64,000 nt of DNA from Peptoniphilus duerdenii ATCC BAA-1640 (GCF_000146345.1 NZ_GL397071.1:349604-413603); one strand, 5' to 3'; numbered from the stretch's first letter, positions 1 through 9,688 are shown. Made by a program: numbers and translations. Notes: generated from the sequence alone by a model not told the origin.

Positions 1-60
1 ATATGAGTATTTCAAATATATATACTATTTTGTTTAAATATAGTAAGAATTTACGTCTAT

Positions 61-843
61 TCATAGAACTTCTCCCATCGTTTTGCCTTCTACATCTTTT
101 TTAAGTCTCTCAAGTACCTTTTTTTCTATCCTCGATACGGTCATCTGAGATATATTTAGCTGCTCTGCTATTGCTACTTGAGTCTTTCTATTGAAGTATC
201 TCTCTACCAATATGGTTTTTTCCACTTCGTTTAGATTTTTAAAAAGACTTTCCATTAGATCGTTCATTTCTATTTTTTCAAAGTATTCCTCATCCTGTCC
301 TATTATATCTGCAAGATTTACTTCCTTGTCATCGCTTTGACTTTCGTAGCTGATGTCCAAGGATTGTGGTTGATATACCCTCGATGCTTCTATGGCTTCT
401 AGTACTTCTTCTTCTGTTGTGTTTAAATATTCTGCAATATCTGAAACCGTTGGAGCCTTTTGAAGGTTCTGTGCAAGATATACTCTAGCATTGTTTATTT
501 TTTTTGATAATTCTTGGATCCTTCTCGGTACTCTTATGGTCCAACCTTTATCTCTAAAGTATTTTTTTATTTCACCTATGATTGTAGGTGTGGCGAATGA
601 AGAGAATTCAAATCCTTTGGAAGGGTCGTATCTATCCACTGCATATATAAGTCCGATGGATGCTACTTGGTAGATATCGTCGTAGTCGATTCCCCTTCCG
701 TAGTATTTTTTAGCGAGGATTTCTGCTATATAGAGATTGTCCTCTATTAGTTTTTCTCTAAGCTCAGGATCCCTCGTTTTGTTGTATTCTTCGAAGTCTC
801 TCCTTTTTCTATCCCTCTCTTTTTTTCTTTCGTCTTTATTCAT
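61..843 (-). CDS. SigB/SigF-type sigma-70 family factor
   Basis: An RNA polymerase sigma factor of 260 aa, the usual size for the SigB/SigF/SigG group. Region 2 is well conserved: FATPTIIGEIKKYFRDKGW starts near residue 83 and is followed by RVPRR. Region 4 ends in a helix-turn-helix with the QMTVSRIEK motif typical of SigB and SigF. It is the last gene of a run that begins at dnaN, and its ATG overlaps the end of the anti-sigma-like gene by 8 nt, so translation is probably coupled. The order STAS protein, anti-sigma, sigma copies the rsbV-rsbW-sigB and spoIIAA-spoIIAB-sigF modules. I cannot tell from this window whether it serves stress or a developmental programme. Family call is secure; the subtype is not. 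Confidence 0.9.
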   Translation of the reverse strand: MNKDERKKERDRKRRDFEEYNKTRDPELREKLIEDNLYIAEILAKKYYGRGIDYDDIYQVASIGLIYAVDRYDPSKGFEFSSFATPTIIGEIKKYFRDKGWTIRVPRRIQELSKKINNARVYLAQNLQKAPTVSDIAEYLNTTEEEVLEAIEASRVYQPQSLDISYESQSDDKEVNLADIIGQDEEYFEKIEMNDLMESLFKNLNEVEKTILVERYFNRKTQVAIAEQLNISQMTVSRIEKKVLERLKKDVEGKTMGEVL

Positions 844-1180
844 TACAAGTCTTTTTAATTAGAAGTTTATTATCTTCTAATGTAACTTCATCCACAAGGC
901 ATCTAAGTACCATAAATGCCATATCGTTTTGATCGTCTCTTTCTATATCGAAGTTATTAATTATAGCTGTCATGCTTTTATTTTCTAAAATAAATTCCAA
1001 CTCGATATTTTCTTTTTTCCCGTCTAGAATCAAAATATTAAGTCCTTCTGTCACAGCCATCTTTAAATCTTCTATGGCATCAAAACATAGGTTTTCTACG
1101 GATAGTATTCCAGATACAAAAAGTCTTACTGATCCAAAATACTTGCTGCAAGCGGGAATTTTTAGTTTAAATCTATTCAT
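836..1180 (-). CDS. Anti-sigma factor, RsbW/SpoIIAB-like, with degenerate ATP site
   Basis: A 114-aa protein between a STAS gene and a sigma gene, the position of RsbW or SpoIIAB. A GHKL N-box-like helix is visible at about residues 34-48 (AIEDLKMAVTEGLN, with E45 and N48). The glycine-rich G1 and G2 ATP-lid motifs of the family are not recognisable: the part after the N-box has INNFDIERDD where a DxGxG box is expected, and the protein is shorter than the usual 140-160 aa. It may therefore bind the sigma factor without being a working kinase. Its ATG follows the STAS stop codon directly (TAG-ATG). The assignment rests mainly on gene order and the N-box. Confidence 0.7.
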   Translation of the reverse strand: MNRFKLKIPACSKYFGSVRLFVSGILSVENLCFDAIEDLKMAVTEGLNILILDGKKENIELEFILENKSMTAIINNFDIERDDQNDMAFMVLRCLVDEVTLEDNKLLIKKTCNE

Positions 1181-1486
1181 CTAATCACCTATCATAAACA
1201 TGGTATCTAGTTTTGTAATGGTAAATAGTTTTTTGATATTTGGCTTTACATTTTCTATCTTTACCTTGTTGTTTTCGTATACGCTTTTGTAGATGAATAT
1301 GAGAGCTCCAAGTCCTGTTGAGTCAATGTATTCTAGATTTTCAAAATCAAATACTATATCCATTGGGTTTTCTTTGTATAGGGAAAGTACTTCGTTTTTG
1401 AAGTTTTCAGATTGGTAAATATCTAGCTCTCCTGCTGGAAATATCTTTAAATTATCTTCTACCTTTGAGTGTATTTCAAATGCCAT
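1181..1486 (-). CDS. Anti-anti-sigma factor (STAS domain)
   Basis: A 101-aa single STAS domain, the normal length for SpoIIAA or RsbV. The phosphorylation-site loop reads YIDSTGLGAL, with Ser56 the expected target of the partner kinase. In the family the unphosphorylated protein binds the anti-sigma factor and frees sigma. Its start codon overlaps the gyrA stop (TAATG), so it is translated from the gyrase transcript. The odd point is that the neighbouring anti-sigma protein lacks a clear ATP-binding lid although the acceptor serine here is intact. Confidence 0.85.
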   Translation of the reverse strand: MAFEIHSKVEDNLKIFPAGELDIYQSENFKNEVLSLYKENPMDIVFDFENLEYIDSTGLGALIFIYKSVYENNKVKIENVKPNIKKLFTITKLDTMFMIGD

Positions 1487-3918
1487 TATATTTCTTCTCC
1501 TATATATTTTGCTACTGAAACTACTTCTGAATCCTTGATATTCATTAGTTTTACTCCAGTGGTATGTCTTCCCATGACGCTGATTCCTTCGCAGCCGATT
1601 CTTATGATTATTCCAGATACGGTTATGATCATGATTTCATCTGACTTATCTATAACTTTTGCAGATACGAGTTTACCAGATTTTTCTGTAGCCTTATAAG
1701 TTAAAAGTCCCACACCTGCACGATTTTGTTTTCTATATTCTGTCATCTTCGTCATCTTTCCGAATCCATTTTCAGATATCACTAGAAGATATTTGTCATC
1801 CTGTGGTATTTCAAATGATACTACTTCATCATCGTTCTTTAAGTCTATACTCTTAACTCCCATTGCGGTTCTACCCATGTTTCTCACATCACTTTCTGAG
1901 AATCTGATGGCCATACCGTTCTTGGTTACGATCATTATTTCATCTCTTCCTGAAGTAAGTCTAACTCCTATTAGGTTGTCTCCTTCATTTAGAGTTATGG
2001 CAATTAAACCATTTTTTCTAATCTTTTCGAATTCGCTGTAAGAAGTCTTCTTTATAAGTCCATTCTTTGTAGCCATGACTAGGTTTGCATTTTCATCCAC
2101 ATTTCTAACTGGGATAACTGCTGTTACAAATTCATCCCCTTCAAGATTTAGAAGATTTATTATTGCGGTTCCCTTTGCCTGTCTACTTGATTCTGGTATT
2201 TCGTAAGCCTTTAGTGAATAAACTCTTCCGAAGTTTGTAAAGAATAGAATTGTATCGTGGGTTGATGTTATATAGATATCCTTTACGAAGTCTTCTTCTC
2301 TAGTTGTAAGTGCTGATATACCTGTACCGCCACGCCTTTGTGGTTTGTAGGTTCCTTCAGGCATCCTCTTAATATAACCAAATTCTGTTAGAGTTATGAC
2401 TACATCTTCTTCTTCGATTAAATCTTCTGAGTCGATATCTCCCTCATCTGGTGCAAGGACTGTTCTTCTAAGATCAGAATACTTTTCTTTTATTTCTTCA
2501 AGTTCTTCTATAATTGTGTTATCTAGTAGTTTTTTATTTTCAAGGATGGATTTTAATTTTGCTATGAGTTTTATAAGATCTTGGTATTCTTGTTCTAGTT
2601 TTTCTCTTTCTAGTCCTGTAAGTCTTCTAATTCTCATGTCTAGAATCGCCTGACCTTGTATGTCTGTAAGTCCAAATTCTTTTGTAAATTTGTTCTTTGC
2701 TTCTTGGTCGTCTGATGATTCTCTAACTATCTTTATTATTCTGTCGATATTATCAAGAGCAATTTTTAATCCTTCTATGATATGAGCTCTCGCTTCTGCC
2801 TTTTCTAGGTCAAACTGAGTTCTTCTTCTAACTACATTTCTTTGGTGATCAACGTAGTATTTAATGATTTCTTTTAAGTTTAGAACTTTTGGTTCACCAT
2901 TTACAAGGCATAGATTTATAATTCCAAATGTGATTTGCATTTGTGTATTTTTGTATAGATTATTTAAAACTACATTTGGATTTGCATCTCTCTTTAGATC
3001 TATATCTATTTTTATCCCTGTTTTGTGGGAAGATAGGTCTCTTATATTTGAAATTCCTTCTATACTCTTATTTTTAACTAAGTCTGCTATCTTTACGATT
3101 AAGTTGGTCTTGTTAACTTGGTATGGAATTTCTGTAATTACTATTTTGTACCTACCCTTATGTTCTTCTATTTCAGCCCTTGCCCTTACTTGGATTTTTC
3201 CTCTTCCTGTCTTGTAGGCATCTATAATTCCTTGTTTACCTAGAATTATTGCTCCTGTTGGAAAGTCTGGACCTTTTATAGATTTCATAAGTTCTTCTAT
3301 TTCTATATCTTCGTTATTTATATAGTCGATTACCGCTGATATACTTTCTCCTAAATTGTGTGGAGCCATGTTGGTTGCCATACCTACTGCGATACCAGCT
3401 GAACCATTTACAAGTATATTTGGAAATCTTGATGGTAGTACTGATGGTTCTACTTCTCTTTCATCGTAGTTTGGTACGAAATCCACGGTATCTTTATTTA
3501 TATCTCTAAGCATCTCTTGAGCGATTTTGCTCATTCTCATTTCTGTATAACGAGGAGCTGCTGGACTATCTCCATCTACGTTTCCGAAGTTACCTTGACC
3601 ATCTACTAATGTGTACCTGATATTGAAATCCTGTGCAAGTCTAGCTGCAGCATCATAGATACTTGAATCGCCATGAGGGTGAAATTTCCCCATTACTTCC
3701 CCTACTAGGGTAGCTGATTTTCTATATGATTTATCCGGAGTTATTCCAAGGGTTTGCATCCCATAGACTATTCTTCTATGAACCGGTTTTAAACCGTCTC
3801 TTACATCTGGTAGTGCACGAGAAACTATTACAGACATTGAATAGTCAAGATAGGAACTACGCATCTTCTTGGATATATCTACGTCTATTATTCCATTTTC
3901 ATTTACATTTTCTATCAT
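1486..3918 (-). CDS. gyrA: DNA gyrase subunit A
   Basis: The breakage-reunion subunit of DNA gyrase, 810 aa. The catalytic tyrosine is Tyr124 in PAAPRYTEMR, and the quinolone-resistance region reads HPHGDSSIYDAAARL with Ser85 and Asp89 at the positions of E. coli Ser83 and Asp87, the unmutated state. The C-terminal wrapping domain carries a GyrA box, QRRGGTGI, which separates it from topoisomerase IV ParC. It follows gyrB after 7 nt and runs straight into the STAS gene with a 1-nt overlap. Confidence 0.98.
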   Translation of the reverse strand: MIENVNENGIIDVDISKKMRSSYLDYSMSVIVSRALPDVRDGLKPVHRRIVYGMQTLGITPDKSYRKSATLVGEVMGKFHPHGDSSIYDAAARLAQDFNIRYTLVDGQGNFGNVDGDSPAAPRYTEMRMSKIAQEMLRDINKDTVDFVPNYDEREVEPSVLPSRFPNILVNGSAGIAVGMATNMAPHNLGESISAVIDYINNEDIEIEELMKSIKGPDFPTGAIILGKQGIIDAYKTGRGKIQVRARAEIEEHKGRYKIVITEIPYQVNKTNLIVKIADLVKNKSIEGISNIRDLSSHKTGIKIDIDLKRDANPNVVLNNLYKNTQMQITFGIINLCLVNGEPKVLNLKEIIKYYVDHQRNVVRRRTQFDLEKAEARAHIIEGLKIALDNIDRIIKIVRESSDDQEAKNKFTKEFGLTDIQGQAILDMRIRRLTGLEREKLEQEYQDLIKLIAKLKSILENKKLLDNTIIEELEEIKEKYSDLRRTVLAPDEGDIDSEDLIEEEDVVITLTEFGYIKRMPEGTYKPQRRGGTGISALTTREEDFVKDIYITSTHDTILFFTNFGRVYSLKAYEIPESSRQAKGTAIINLLNLEGDEFVTAVIPVRNVDENANLVMATKNGLIKKTSYSEFEKIRKNGLIAITLNEGDNLIGVRLTSGRDEIMIVTKNGMAIRFSESDVRNMGRTAMGVKSIDLKNDDEVVSFEIPQDDKYLLVISENGFGKMTKMTEYRKQNRAGVGLLTYKATEKSGKLVSAKVIDKSDEIMIITVSGIIIRIGCEGISVMGRHTTGVKLMNIKDSEVVSVAKYIGEEI

Positions 3919-3925
3919 AGTTACC

Positions 3926-5839
3926 TCACGCGTCTATATTTTCTGCATATTTTGCATTTTCTTCAATAAATTCTCTTCTAGGCTCTACATCTACTCCCAT
4001 TAGAGTTGAGAATACATCGTCCGCATCTAGTACGTCTTCTATATTTACTCTTAATAGAATTCTGCTGTCCGGGTTCATGGTAGTTTCCCAAAGTTGTTCC
4101 GCGTTCATTTCCCCAAGACCTTTGTACCTAGCTATTTTATAGTTTTTATCTCTTCCAAGTTCATTTAAAGCACTTTCTAGTTCTTCATCGTCATAGCAGT
4201 ATCTTATAACTTTTTCTCCTCTCTTAACTCCATAAAGAGGTGGCTTAGCTACATATATATGACCGTGTTCAATAAGTGGTTTCATATGTCTAAAGAAGAA
4301 TGTCAAAAGAAGTGTCATTATGTGGGCACCGTCTACATCGGCATCCGTCATGATTATTATCTTTCCATATCTAAGATTATTTATATCAAACTCTTTGTCG
4401 ATTCCAGTTCCAAAGGCTGTGATCATCGCTTTTATTTCGTCTGAGTTTAGAATTTTATCAAGTCTTGCCTTCTCAACGTTCATAATCTTACCTCTAAGTG
4501 GAAGTACTGCTTGGATATTGGAATCTCTTCCGTCCTTTGCTGTACCACCCGCACTGTCCCCTTCGACTAAGAATATTTCGTTTACAGAAATATCTGATTC
4601 GTGACAGTCCTTTAATTTTCCTGGTAAGGTCATAGAATCTAGGATGGATCTCTTACGAGTTAAATCCCTCGCTTTTCTAGCTGCTTCTCTTGCACGTCTA
4701 GCTTGGAGAGCTTTATCAAGTATAATCTTAGCTACTTTTGGATTTTCTTCTAAGTACGCTGTAAGTCCGTTAGAAACTACTCCATCCACTATTCCTCTCG
4801 TTTCAGAGTTACCGAGTTTAGACTTGGTTTGTCCTTCGAACTGTGGATTTGGAATCTTAACTGAAATTATTGCAGTCATTCCTTCTCTTACGTCGTCTCC
4901 AGATAGATTTTCTTCCTTTTCCTTTATAATATTATATTTTCTACCGTAGTCATTTATAGTTCTAGTAACAGATGCTCTAAAACCACTTAGGTGAGTACCA
5001 CCTTCTTCTGTATTTATATTATTTGCAAAGGTTAGTACATTTTCTGAATATGAATCTGTATATTGGATAGCTACTTCTACCTGAGTATTTTCAGCTAATT
5101 CTTCAAAATAGATTACATCCTTGTGAATCTTGGTCTTTTTTCTATTTATATATTCTACAAAGGATTTGATTCCACCTTCGTAGTGGAAGATTTCTTGTCT
5201 GTCCACTCTTTCGTCGGTAAAGATTATTTTGACATTCTTATTTAAAAATGCCATCTCTCTAAATCTCTTTTCCAAAACTTCAAATTCAAACTCTACAGTT
5301 TCGAATATTTCTGGATCTGGATGGAATATTATAGTAGTTCCAGTTACATCTTCTTTTAAGTCTTCTACAACTTCAAGTTCAGTTTGAGGAACACCTCTAG
5401 AAAATTCTTGTCTATATAATTTTTTATTTCTCTTTACTTCTGCTACAAGTTTGGTAGATAGTGCGTTTACAACTGAAACCCCTACACCGTGAAGTCCTCC
5501 GGAAACTTTGTATGCTCCTTCTTTGAACTTACCTCCAGCATGAAGTATTGTAAGTACAGTTTCAACGGTACTCTTACCAGTTTGAGGATGTTTTTCTACT
5601 GGAATTCCTGATCCATTATCGCTAACGGACACGGAACCATCTTTTAAAATTGTAACTTCTATGGTGTCGCACATTCCTTGCAGTGCTTCGTCGATAGAGT
5701 TATCTACCACTTCATAGATTAAGTGGTGGAGTCCTTTTGGACCTGTTGAACCGATGTACATCCCTGGTCTTAATCTTACTGGTTCAAGACCTGTTAAGAC
5801 TTGGATATCACCAGCTCCATAATGCCTGTTGTTCGTCAT
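3926..5839 (-). CDS. gyrB: DNA gyrase subunit B
   Basis: The ATPase subunit of gyrase, 637 aa, full length for Firmicutes. The GHKL ATPase domain is first, with EVVDNSIDEAL and GLHGVGVSVVNAL. A transducer domain follows, then the TOPRIM domain with LVEGDSAGG and the metal-binding DADVDGAHI. The C-terminal part has RYKGLGEMNAEQLWETTM. Its start codon lies inside the last codons of recF (4-nt overlap). Confidence 0.98.
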   Translation of the reverse strand: MTNNRHYGAGDIQVLTGLEPVRLRPGMYIGSTGPKGLHHLIYEVVDNSIDEALQGMCDTIEVTILKDGSVSVSDNGSGIPVEKHPQTGKSTVETVLTILHAGGKFKEGAYKVSGGLHGVGVSVVNALSTKLVAEVKRNKKLYRQEFSRGVPQTELEVVEDLKEDVTGTTIIFHPDPEIFETVEFEFEVLEKRFREMAFLNKNVKIIFTDERVDRQEIFHYEGGIKSFVEYINRKKTKIHKDVIYFEELAENTQVEVAIQYTDSYSENVLTFANNINTEEGGTHLSGFRASVTRTINDYGRKYNIIKEKEENLSGDDVREGMTAIISVKIPNPQFEGQTKSKLGNSETRGIVDGVVSNGLTAYLEENPKVAKIILDKALQARRAREAARKARDLTRKRSILDSMTLPGKLKDCHESDISVNEIFLVEGDSAGGTAKDGRDSNIQAVLPLRGKIMNVEKARLDKILNSDEIKAMITAFGTGIDKEFDINNLRYGKIIIMTDADVDGAHIMTLLLTFFFRHMKPLIEHGHIYVAKPPLYGVKRGEKVIRYCYDDEELESALNELGRDKNYKIARYKGLGEMNAEQLWETTMNPDSRILLRVNIEDVLDADDVFSTLMGVDVEPRREFIEENAKYAENIDA

Positions 5840-6921
5840 TTTATCTCCTTATATTTTCCATTTTCAATCATAAATACTTTTGAATTATCATCTATATATG
5901 AATCGATGATCTCCGAATTTGTACTTGTGATAAATGTCTGTATTCCTTCAATAGATGTGAGAAGGGCGTCCCTTCTTGTGCTATCAAGTTCTGAAAGCAC
6001 ATCATCTAAAAGTAGTACAGGAGTTATATTTAATACGTTTAAAATATATTTTAGCTCCGCGAGTTTTAGAACCAATATGGAAGACCTTATCTCTCCCTGG
6101 GATCCAAAATTCTTGACGGATTTGTCGTTTATTTTAAAATCTATATCGTCCCTATGAGGTCCGATGCTCGTGTATAGTTTTCTCTTATCTATATGTCTTC
6201 TTGATCTAAGTGCATTTAAAAATTCTTCTACCAATTCTTCTCTAGTCTTCTTTAGATTTATGGTAGACAGATAGGTTATTTTAAAATCGCATCCAGAAAG
6301 GGTTTTGTAGTACTCTTTTGCATAACTTTCCAAAATTTTAATAATATTTAACCTCTTTATAAGTATTTCCGAGGCAAATTTAGACAGTTGCCTATCGTAA
6401 ATATCAAGTAAAGTGTCATTATTATTTACTTTTAAAGCTTTGTTTTTTTCGTAGAGTACCTTTTTGTAGGAATTTAAATTGTACCTGTATATAGAATCCA
6501 AATTTGAAATTATATCATCTAGGTACCTTCTCCTATCAGATGGAGAATTTTTAATTATATATAGATCATCAGGTTTAAAGATTACAGCAGCGGAACTCTT
6601 TGTAAAATCTTTTAGGGTTGTTATTTTGCCATTTATGGAATGTTTAATTCCCGAAGAATCTATGTAGATAGATCTCTTTTCCAATCGTCCCTTCTTCTCA
6701 ATTTCAGAAATTATATTGGAGCTTTTATTTCCAAGTTCAATCATCTCCGCATTTTTTGAAGTTCTAAAAGAAGATCCACTTATAGAGACTGCTATAGATT
6801 CTATTAAATTGGTCTTGCCCTGAGCATTCTTACCTACAAATAGGTTTAGAGTCTCGCTTGGGATTAGTTTTAAATCTTCGTAATTTCTAAAATTTATAAG
6901 TTGAAGAGATTTTAGCTTCAT
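5836..6921 (-). CDS. recF: DNA replication and repair protein RecF
   Basis: An SMC-like ATPase of 361 aa that helps load RecA at single-strand gaps. Walker A is GKNAQGKTNLIES near residue 30, and the signature/Walker B region ends with PVLLLDDVLSELD. The gene overlaps the S4-domain gene upstream and gyrB downstream by 4 nt each, the conserved dnaA-dnaN-yaaA-recF-gyrB order. Confidence 0.97.
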   Translation of the reverse strand: MKLKSLQLINFRNYEDLKLIPSETLNLFVGKNAQGKTNLIESIAVSISGSSFRTSKNAEMIELGNKSSNIISEIEKKGRLEKRSIYIDSSGIKHSINGKITTLKDFTKSSAAVIFKPDDLYIIKNSPSDRRRYLDDIISNLDSIYRYNLNSYKKVLYEKNKALKVNNNDTLLDIYDRQLSKFASEILIKRLNIIKILESYAKEYYKTLSGCDFKITYLSTINLKKTREELVEEFLNALRSRRHIDKRKLYTSIGPHRDDIDFKINDKSVKNFGSQGEIRSSILVLKLAELKYILNVLNITPVLLLDDVLSELDSTRRDALLTSIEGIQTFITSTNSEIIDSYIDDNSKVFMIENGKYKEIK

Positions 6922-7121
6922 TCTATTACAAACACTTCTCCTAATGCTTCTACTGTGCTTCCTTTATAAATCTTTTTTCCTCTTCTCGTCTCAACTTCAC
7001 CATCGACTCTAACCTCACCGTCTTGAATTATATTTTTTGCCATTCCTCCAGTAATTCCAAGGGTGATTTTAAGTAGAGAATCCAGTTTTATAAATTCTTC
7101 TTCTAATGTTATATTTGTCAA
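6918..7121 (-). CDS. yaaA: S4-domain RNA-binding protein, YaaA type
   Basis: A 67-aa protein that is essentially one S4 RNA-binding fold (TLEEEFIKLDSLLKITL to the C terminus). Small S4 proteins at this spot between dnaN and recF are conserved in Firmicutes and the B. subtilis member has been linked to ribosome assembly. The motif GMAKNIIQDGEVRVDGEV is the characteristic S4 loop. It overlaps dnaN and recF by 4 nt each. The biochemical role is not shown by the sequence. Confidence 0.92.
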   Translation of the reverse strand: MTNITLEEEFIKLDSLLKITLGITGGMAKNIIQDGEVRVDGEVETRRGKKIYKGSTVEALGEVFVIE

Positions 7122-8194
7122 TTTGCAAGCCTTACAGGAAGTACTAGGTAGGTATATGATTTTTCGTTTATTATTAGTGGATTTATTGAATCTGTGAAGT
7201 TTAGTACGATTTCATCTTCATCCATAATCTTTATACCATCTAGTAAGTATTTTGAGTTAAATGCTATATCTAGTCCAGGACCGTTTATTTCACATTCCAA
7301 TACTTCTTCTACATTTCCGATTTCTGTATTAGATGAGATTTTAACCCTGTTATCAGCAATATTTAACTTAATTAAGTTGGATCTTTCTTCCTTAGCTAGA
7401 AGAGATGCTCTTTCAATACTAGTTTGGAACATTTCTCTATTTATCTTTACTTCTGTGGTGTGACTTTTTCTAATTAAATCTTTGTAATTGAAATATTCTC
7501 CACTATATAGTGTTGAGTAGATTTTTGTATTATTGGTTTCAAAAAGTATCTTTCTTTCACCGATAGTTATCTTAACATCTCCAGAACCTAGAATTTTTTG
7601 AAGTTCATTTAAGTGGTTTGCAGGGATTATAGATTCAGAAGGTTCAGTAGAAATTGCTATTCTTTCCCTTGCCATTCTAAATCCATCTAGTGCTACAAAG
7701 GATATATCTTCCTTGCAATCCATAAATACTCCTGTGAAGATCTTTCTAGTTTCTTCTATTGAAACTGCAAAAGTAGTCTTTCTAATAGCCTCTTTTAAAT
7801 CTTCTTCCTTCATAGTAAATGAACCTTTATCTTCAAAGTTTAGATTTCTTGGGAATTCTTTGGAACTTTGACAGTTGATATTAAAATCTGAATTTTTACA
7901 AACTATATTTAAGTTTAAATCTTTAAGCGTAATATCTACGAATGAATCTTCTAGTTTTCTAATGATATCTCCAAATAGTCTAGAGTTTACTACCACTTCA
8001 CCTTCTTCTTCAACTATACAAGCCATAGTACTTATGATAGTTAAATCTGTGTCAGTTCCTATAAGTGTAAGGGTATTGTCCTTTGCAATTAGAAGAAGCC
8101 CTTCTAGTATTTGCATAGTAGTTCTCGATGAAACTGCTCTCTGTGCAATTTGGATATGTTTAGATAATTCTTGTTTCGAAGCTCTAAATTTCAT
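7118..8194 (-). CDS. dnaN: DNA polymerase III beta sliding clamp
   Basis: A beta clamp of 358 aa with the normal three-domain length. The N terminus MKFRASKQELSKHIQIAQRA and the C terminus TYLVLPVRL are typical of DnaN. The SD (GGAGG on the minus strand) lies just upstream of the ATG. It is preceded by the 150-bp spacer to dnaA, which carries DnaA boxes, and starts the closely packed run through to the sigma gene. Confidence 0.97.
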   Translation of the reverse strand: MKFRASKQELSKHIQIAQRAVSSRTTMQILEGLLLIAKDNTLTLIGTDTDLTIISTMACIVEEEGEVVVNSRLFGDIIRKLEDSFVDITLKDLNLNIVCKNSDFNINCQSSKEFPRNLNFEDKGSFTMKEEDLKEAIRKTTFAVSIEETRKIFTGVFMDCKEDISFVALDGFRMARERIAISTEPSESIIPANHLNELQKILGSGDVKITIGERKILFETNNTKIYSTLYSGEYFNYKDLIRKSHTTEVKINREMFQTSIERASLLAKEERSNLIKLNIADNRVKISSNTEIGNVEEVLECEINGPGLDIAFNSKYLLDGIKIMDEDEIVLNFTDSINPLIINEKSYTYLVLPVRLAN

Positions 8195-8344
8195 ATTTCC
8201 TCCAATATAATATATAAATTATTAGTATTAGTAGTAGTAGCTGTTAGTATGTGGAAAACTATACCTAGCCACTCTATTCATTAACAAATTCAATTTAATA
8301 AGTTGTGGAAAGAATTTTAATAAGATGTAAATCTATCCACAAAA
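8195..8344. other. dnaA-dnaN spacer: DnaA boxes and candidate unwinding element
   Basis: This spacer has three DnaA-box-like sites: TGTGGAAAA at 8250-8258, TGTGGAAAG at 8304-8312 and CTATCCACA at 8333-8341. To the left of the first lies a run of TAG triplets (about 8221-8240, TAGTAGTAGTAG), followed by an AT-only stretch towards dnaN. Read on the minus strand the order is box, short spacer, CTA repeats, AT-rich DNA. This is the arrangement described for the DnaA-trio unwinding element of the B. subtilis origin, which also lies between dnaA and dnaN. Confidence 0.7.
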
Positions 8345-9688
8345 CTATTTTTTGATCTCTTTTATAAGACCTTGAATCTCTATACTAAATTCCGCATCTT
8401 TTTTAATTCTAGTGTCAATTTTATTTATGGCATACATAACTGTAGTATGATCTCTACCGCCAAATTCCTGTCCAATCATCGGTAGTGAAAGATCGGTAAG
8501 GGTCCTCGTTAGATACATTGCAATCTGTCTTGGAAATGCTATGTTTGCAGTTCTCTTAGAAGAGAGTATATCGTCGATAGTAATGTTGTAATTTTTAGAA
8601 ATTACTTCTTTTATTCTCTTCGCATCTACAACTCTTACAGTTTTTACTTTGTAAATATCTTTTATAGCCTGTTTAGCAATATCTTCTGTGATTACACCTT
8701 TTGTAAGTTTTGAGAATGCCTTGACCCTAGTAAGAGCGCCTTCAAGTTCACGAATATTACTTCTAACATTTTCTGCGATGTAGTTAATTACATTTTCAGG
8801 TACATCGAATCCTTCACTATCTGATTTTGCTCTTAAAATTGCAATCCTAGTTTCTAAATCTGGTGGTCCAATATCTACCACAAGTCCCCACGCAAATCTA
8901 GATACCAGCCTTTCTTTCAAGGATTTTATATCCTTAGGCGGTTTATCTGAAGTTAGAACTATCTGTTTATTTGCACCGTGAAGGGCATTAAATGTATGGA
9001 AAAATTCTTCTTGAGTAGATTCTTTATCCGCAATAAATTGGATGTCGTCGATTAAAAGTAGGTCTACTGAGCGATATTTTCTTCTGAATTCTTCGTTTCT
9101 ACCATTTTTTATAGAGTCTATAAGTTCATTCATAAACTGTTCAGAAGTTACATACAAAACTTTTTTTGAAATGTCTTGTTGTAGTACAAAATGACCTATA
9201 GCCTGCATAAGGTGAGTCTTACCAAGACCTACACCACCGTAGATAAAAAGCGGATTGGAATGAGCAGCCTCTGGATTTTCGTAGGATTCTGCAGCAGCAA
9301 GTGAAGCTGCATGGGCAAATTCATTGCTCTTTCCAACTATGAAATTCTCAAAAATATACTTCGGGTTGAGTCTGGATTTTTCAAAAGCATCTTCAATAGG
9401 AAGAGAACTACTAGGATCTTCGTCGTCTCCTGCAAGTATCTCTATTTCATAAGCTATGCCTGATGCTTCATACATACATTTAGAAAGTAGTTTCATATTC
9501 AAATCAGAATTAGACAGATAGTTTTTTATAAACTCATTAGGTACAGTAATAATAAACTTGTTATTATTCTTGTCTATTTCTTTGGGTACCATTCTTTGAA
9601 ACCAAGTAGAAAATGAAATTTCACTTCTAGAATTTTGTCTCAAAAGCTTCATAAAATTTTCCCAAATTTTTGAAATATCTTGTTCCAT
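8345..9688 (-). CDS. dnaA: Chromosomal replication initiator DnaA
   Basis: The replication initiator, 447 aa. An N-terminal DnaB/SirA-interaction domain (residues 1-80) is followed by the AAA+ domain with Walker A GGVGLGKTHLMQAIG and Walker B LLLIDDIQF. The C-terminal DNA-binding domain carries the DnaA signature GGRDHTTVMYAINKI, which recognises the DnaA box. A good SD (GGAGG) precedes the ATG. The gene is flanked on both sides by DnaA boxes, consistent with self-regulation and a bipartite origin. Confidence 0.98.
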   Translation of the reverse strand: MEQDISKIWENFMKLLRQNSRSEISFSTWFQRMVPKEIDKNNNKFIITVPNEFIKNYLSNSDLNMKLLSKCMYEASGIAYEIEILAGDDEDPSSSLPIEDAFEKSRLNPKYIFENFIVGKSNEFAHAASLAAAESYENPEAAHSNPLFIYGGVGLGKTHLMQAIGHFVLQQDISKKVLYVTSEQFMNELIDSIKNGRNEEFRRKYRSVDLLLIDDIQFIADKESTQEEFFHTFNALHGANKQIVLTSDKPPKDIKSLKERLVSRFAWGLVVDIGPPDLETRIAILRAKSDSEGFDVPENVINYIAENVRSNIRELEGALTRVKAFSKLTKGVITEDIAKQAIKDIYKVKTVRVVDAKRIKEVISKNYNITIDDILSSKRTANIAFPRQIAMYLTRTLTDLSLPMIGQEFGGRDHTTVMYAINKIDTRIKKDAEFSIEIQGLIKEIKK

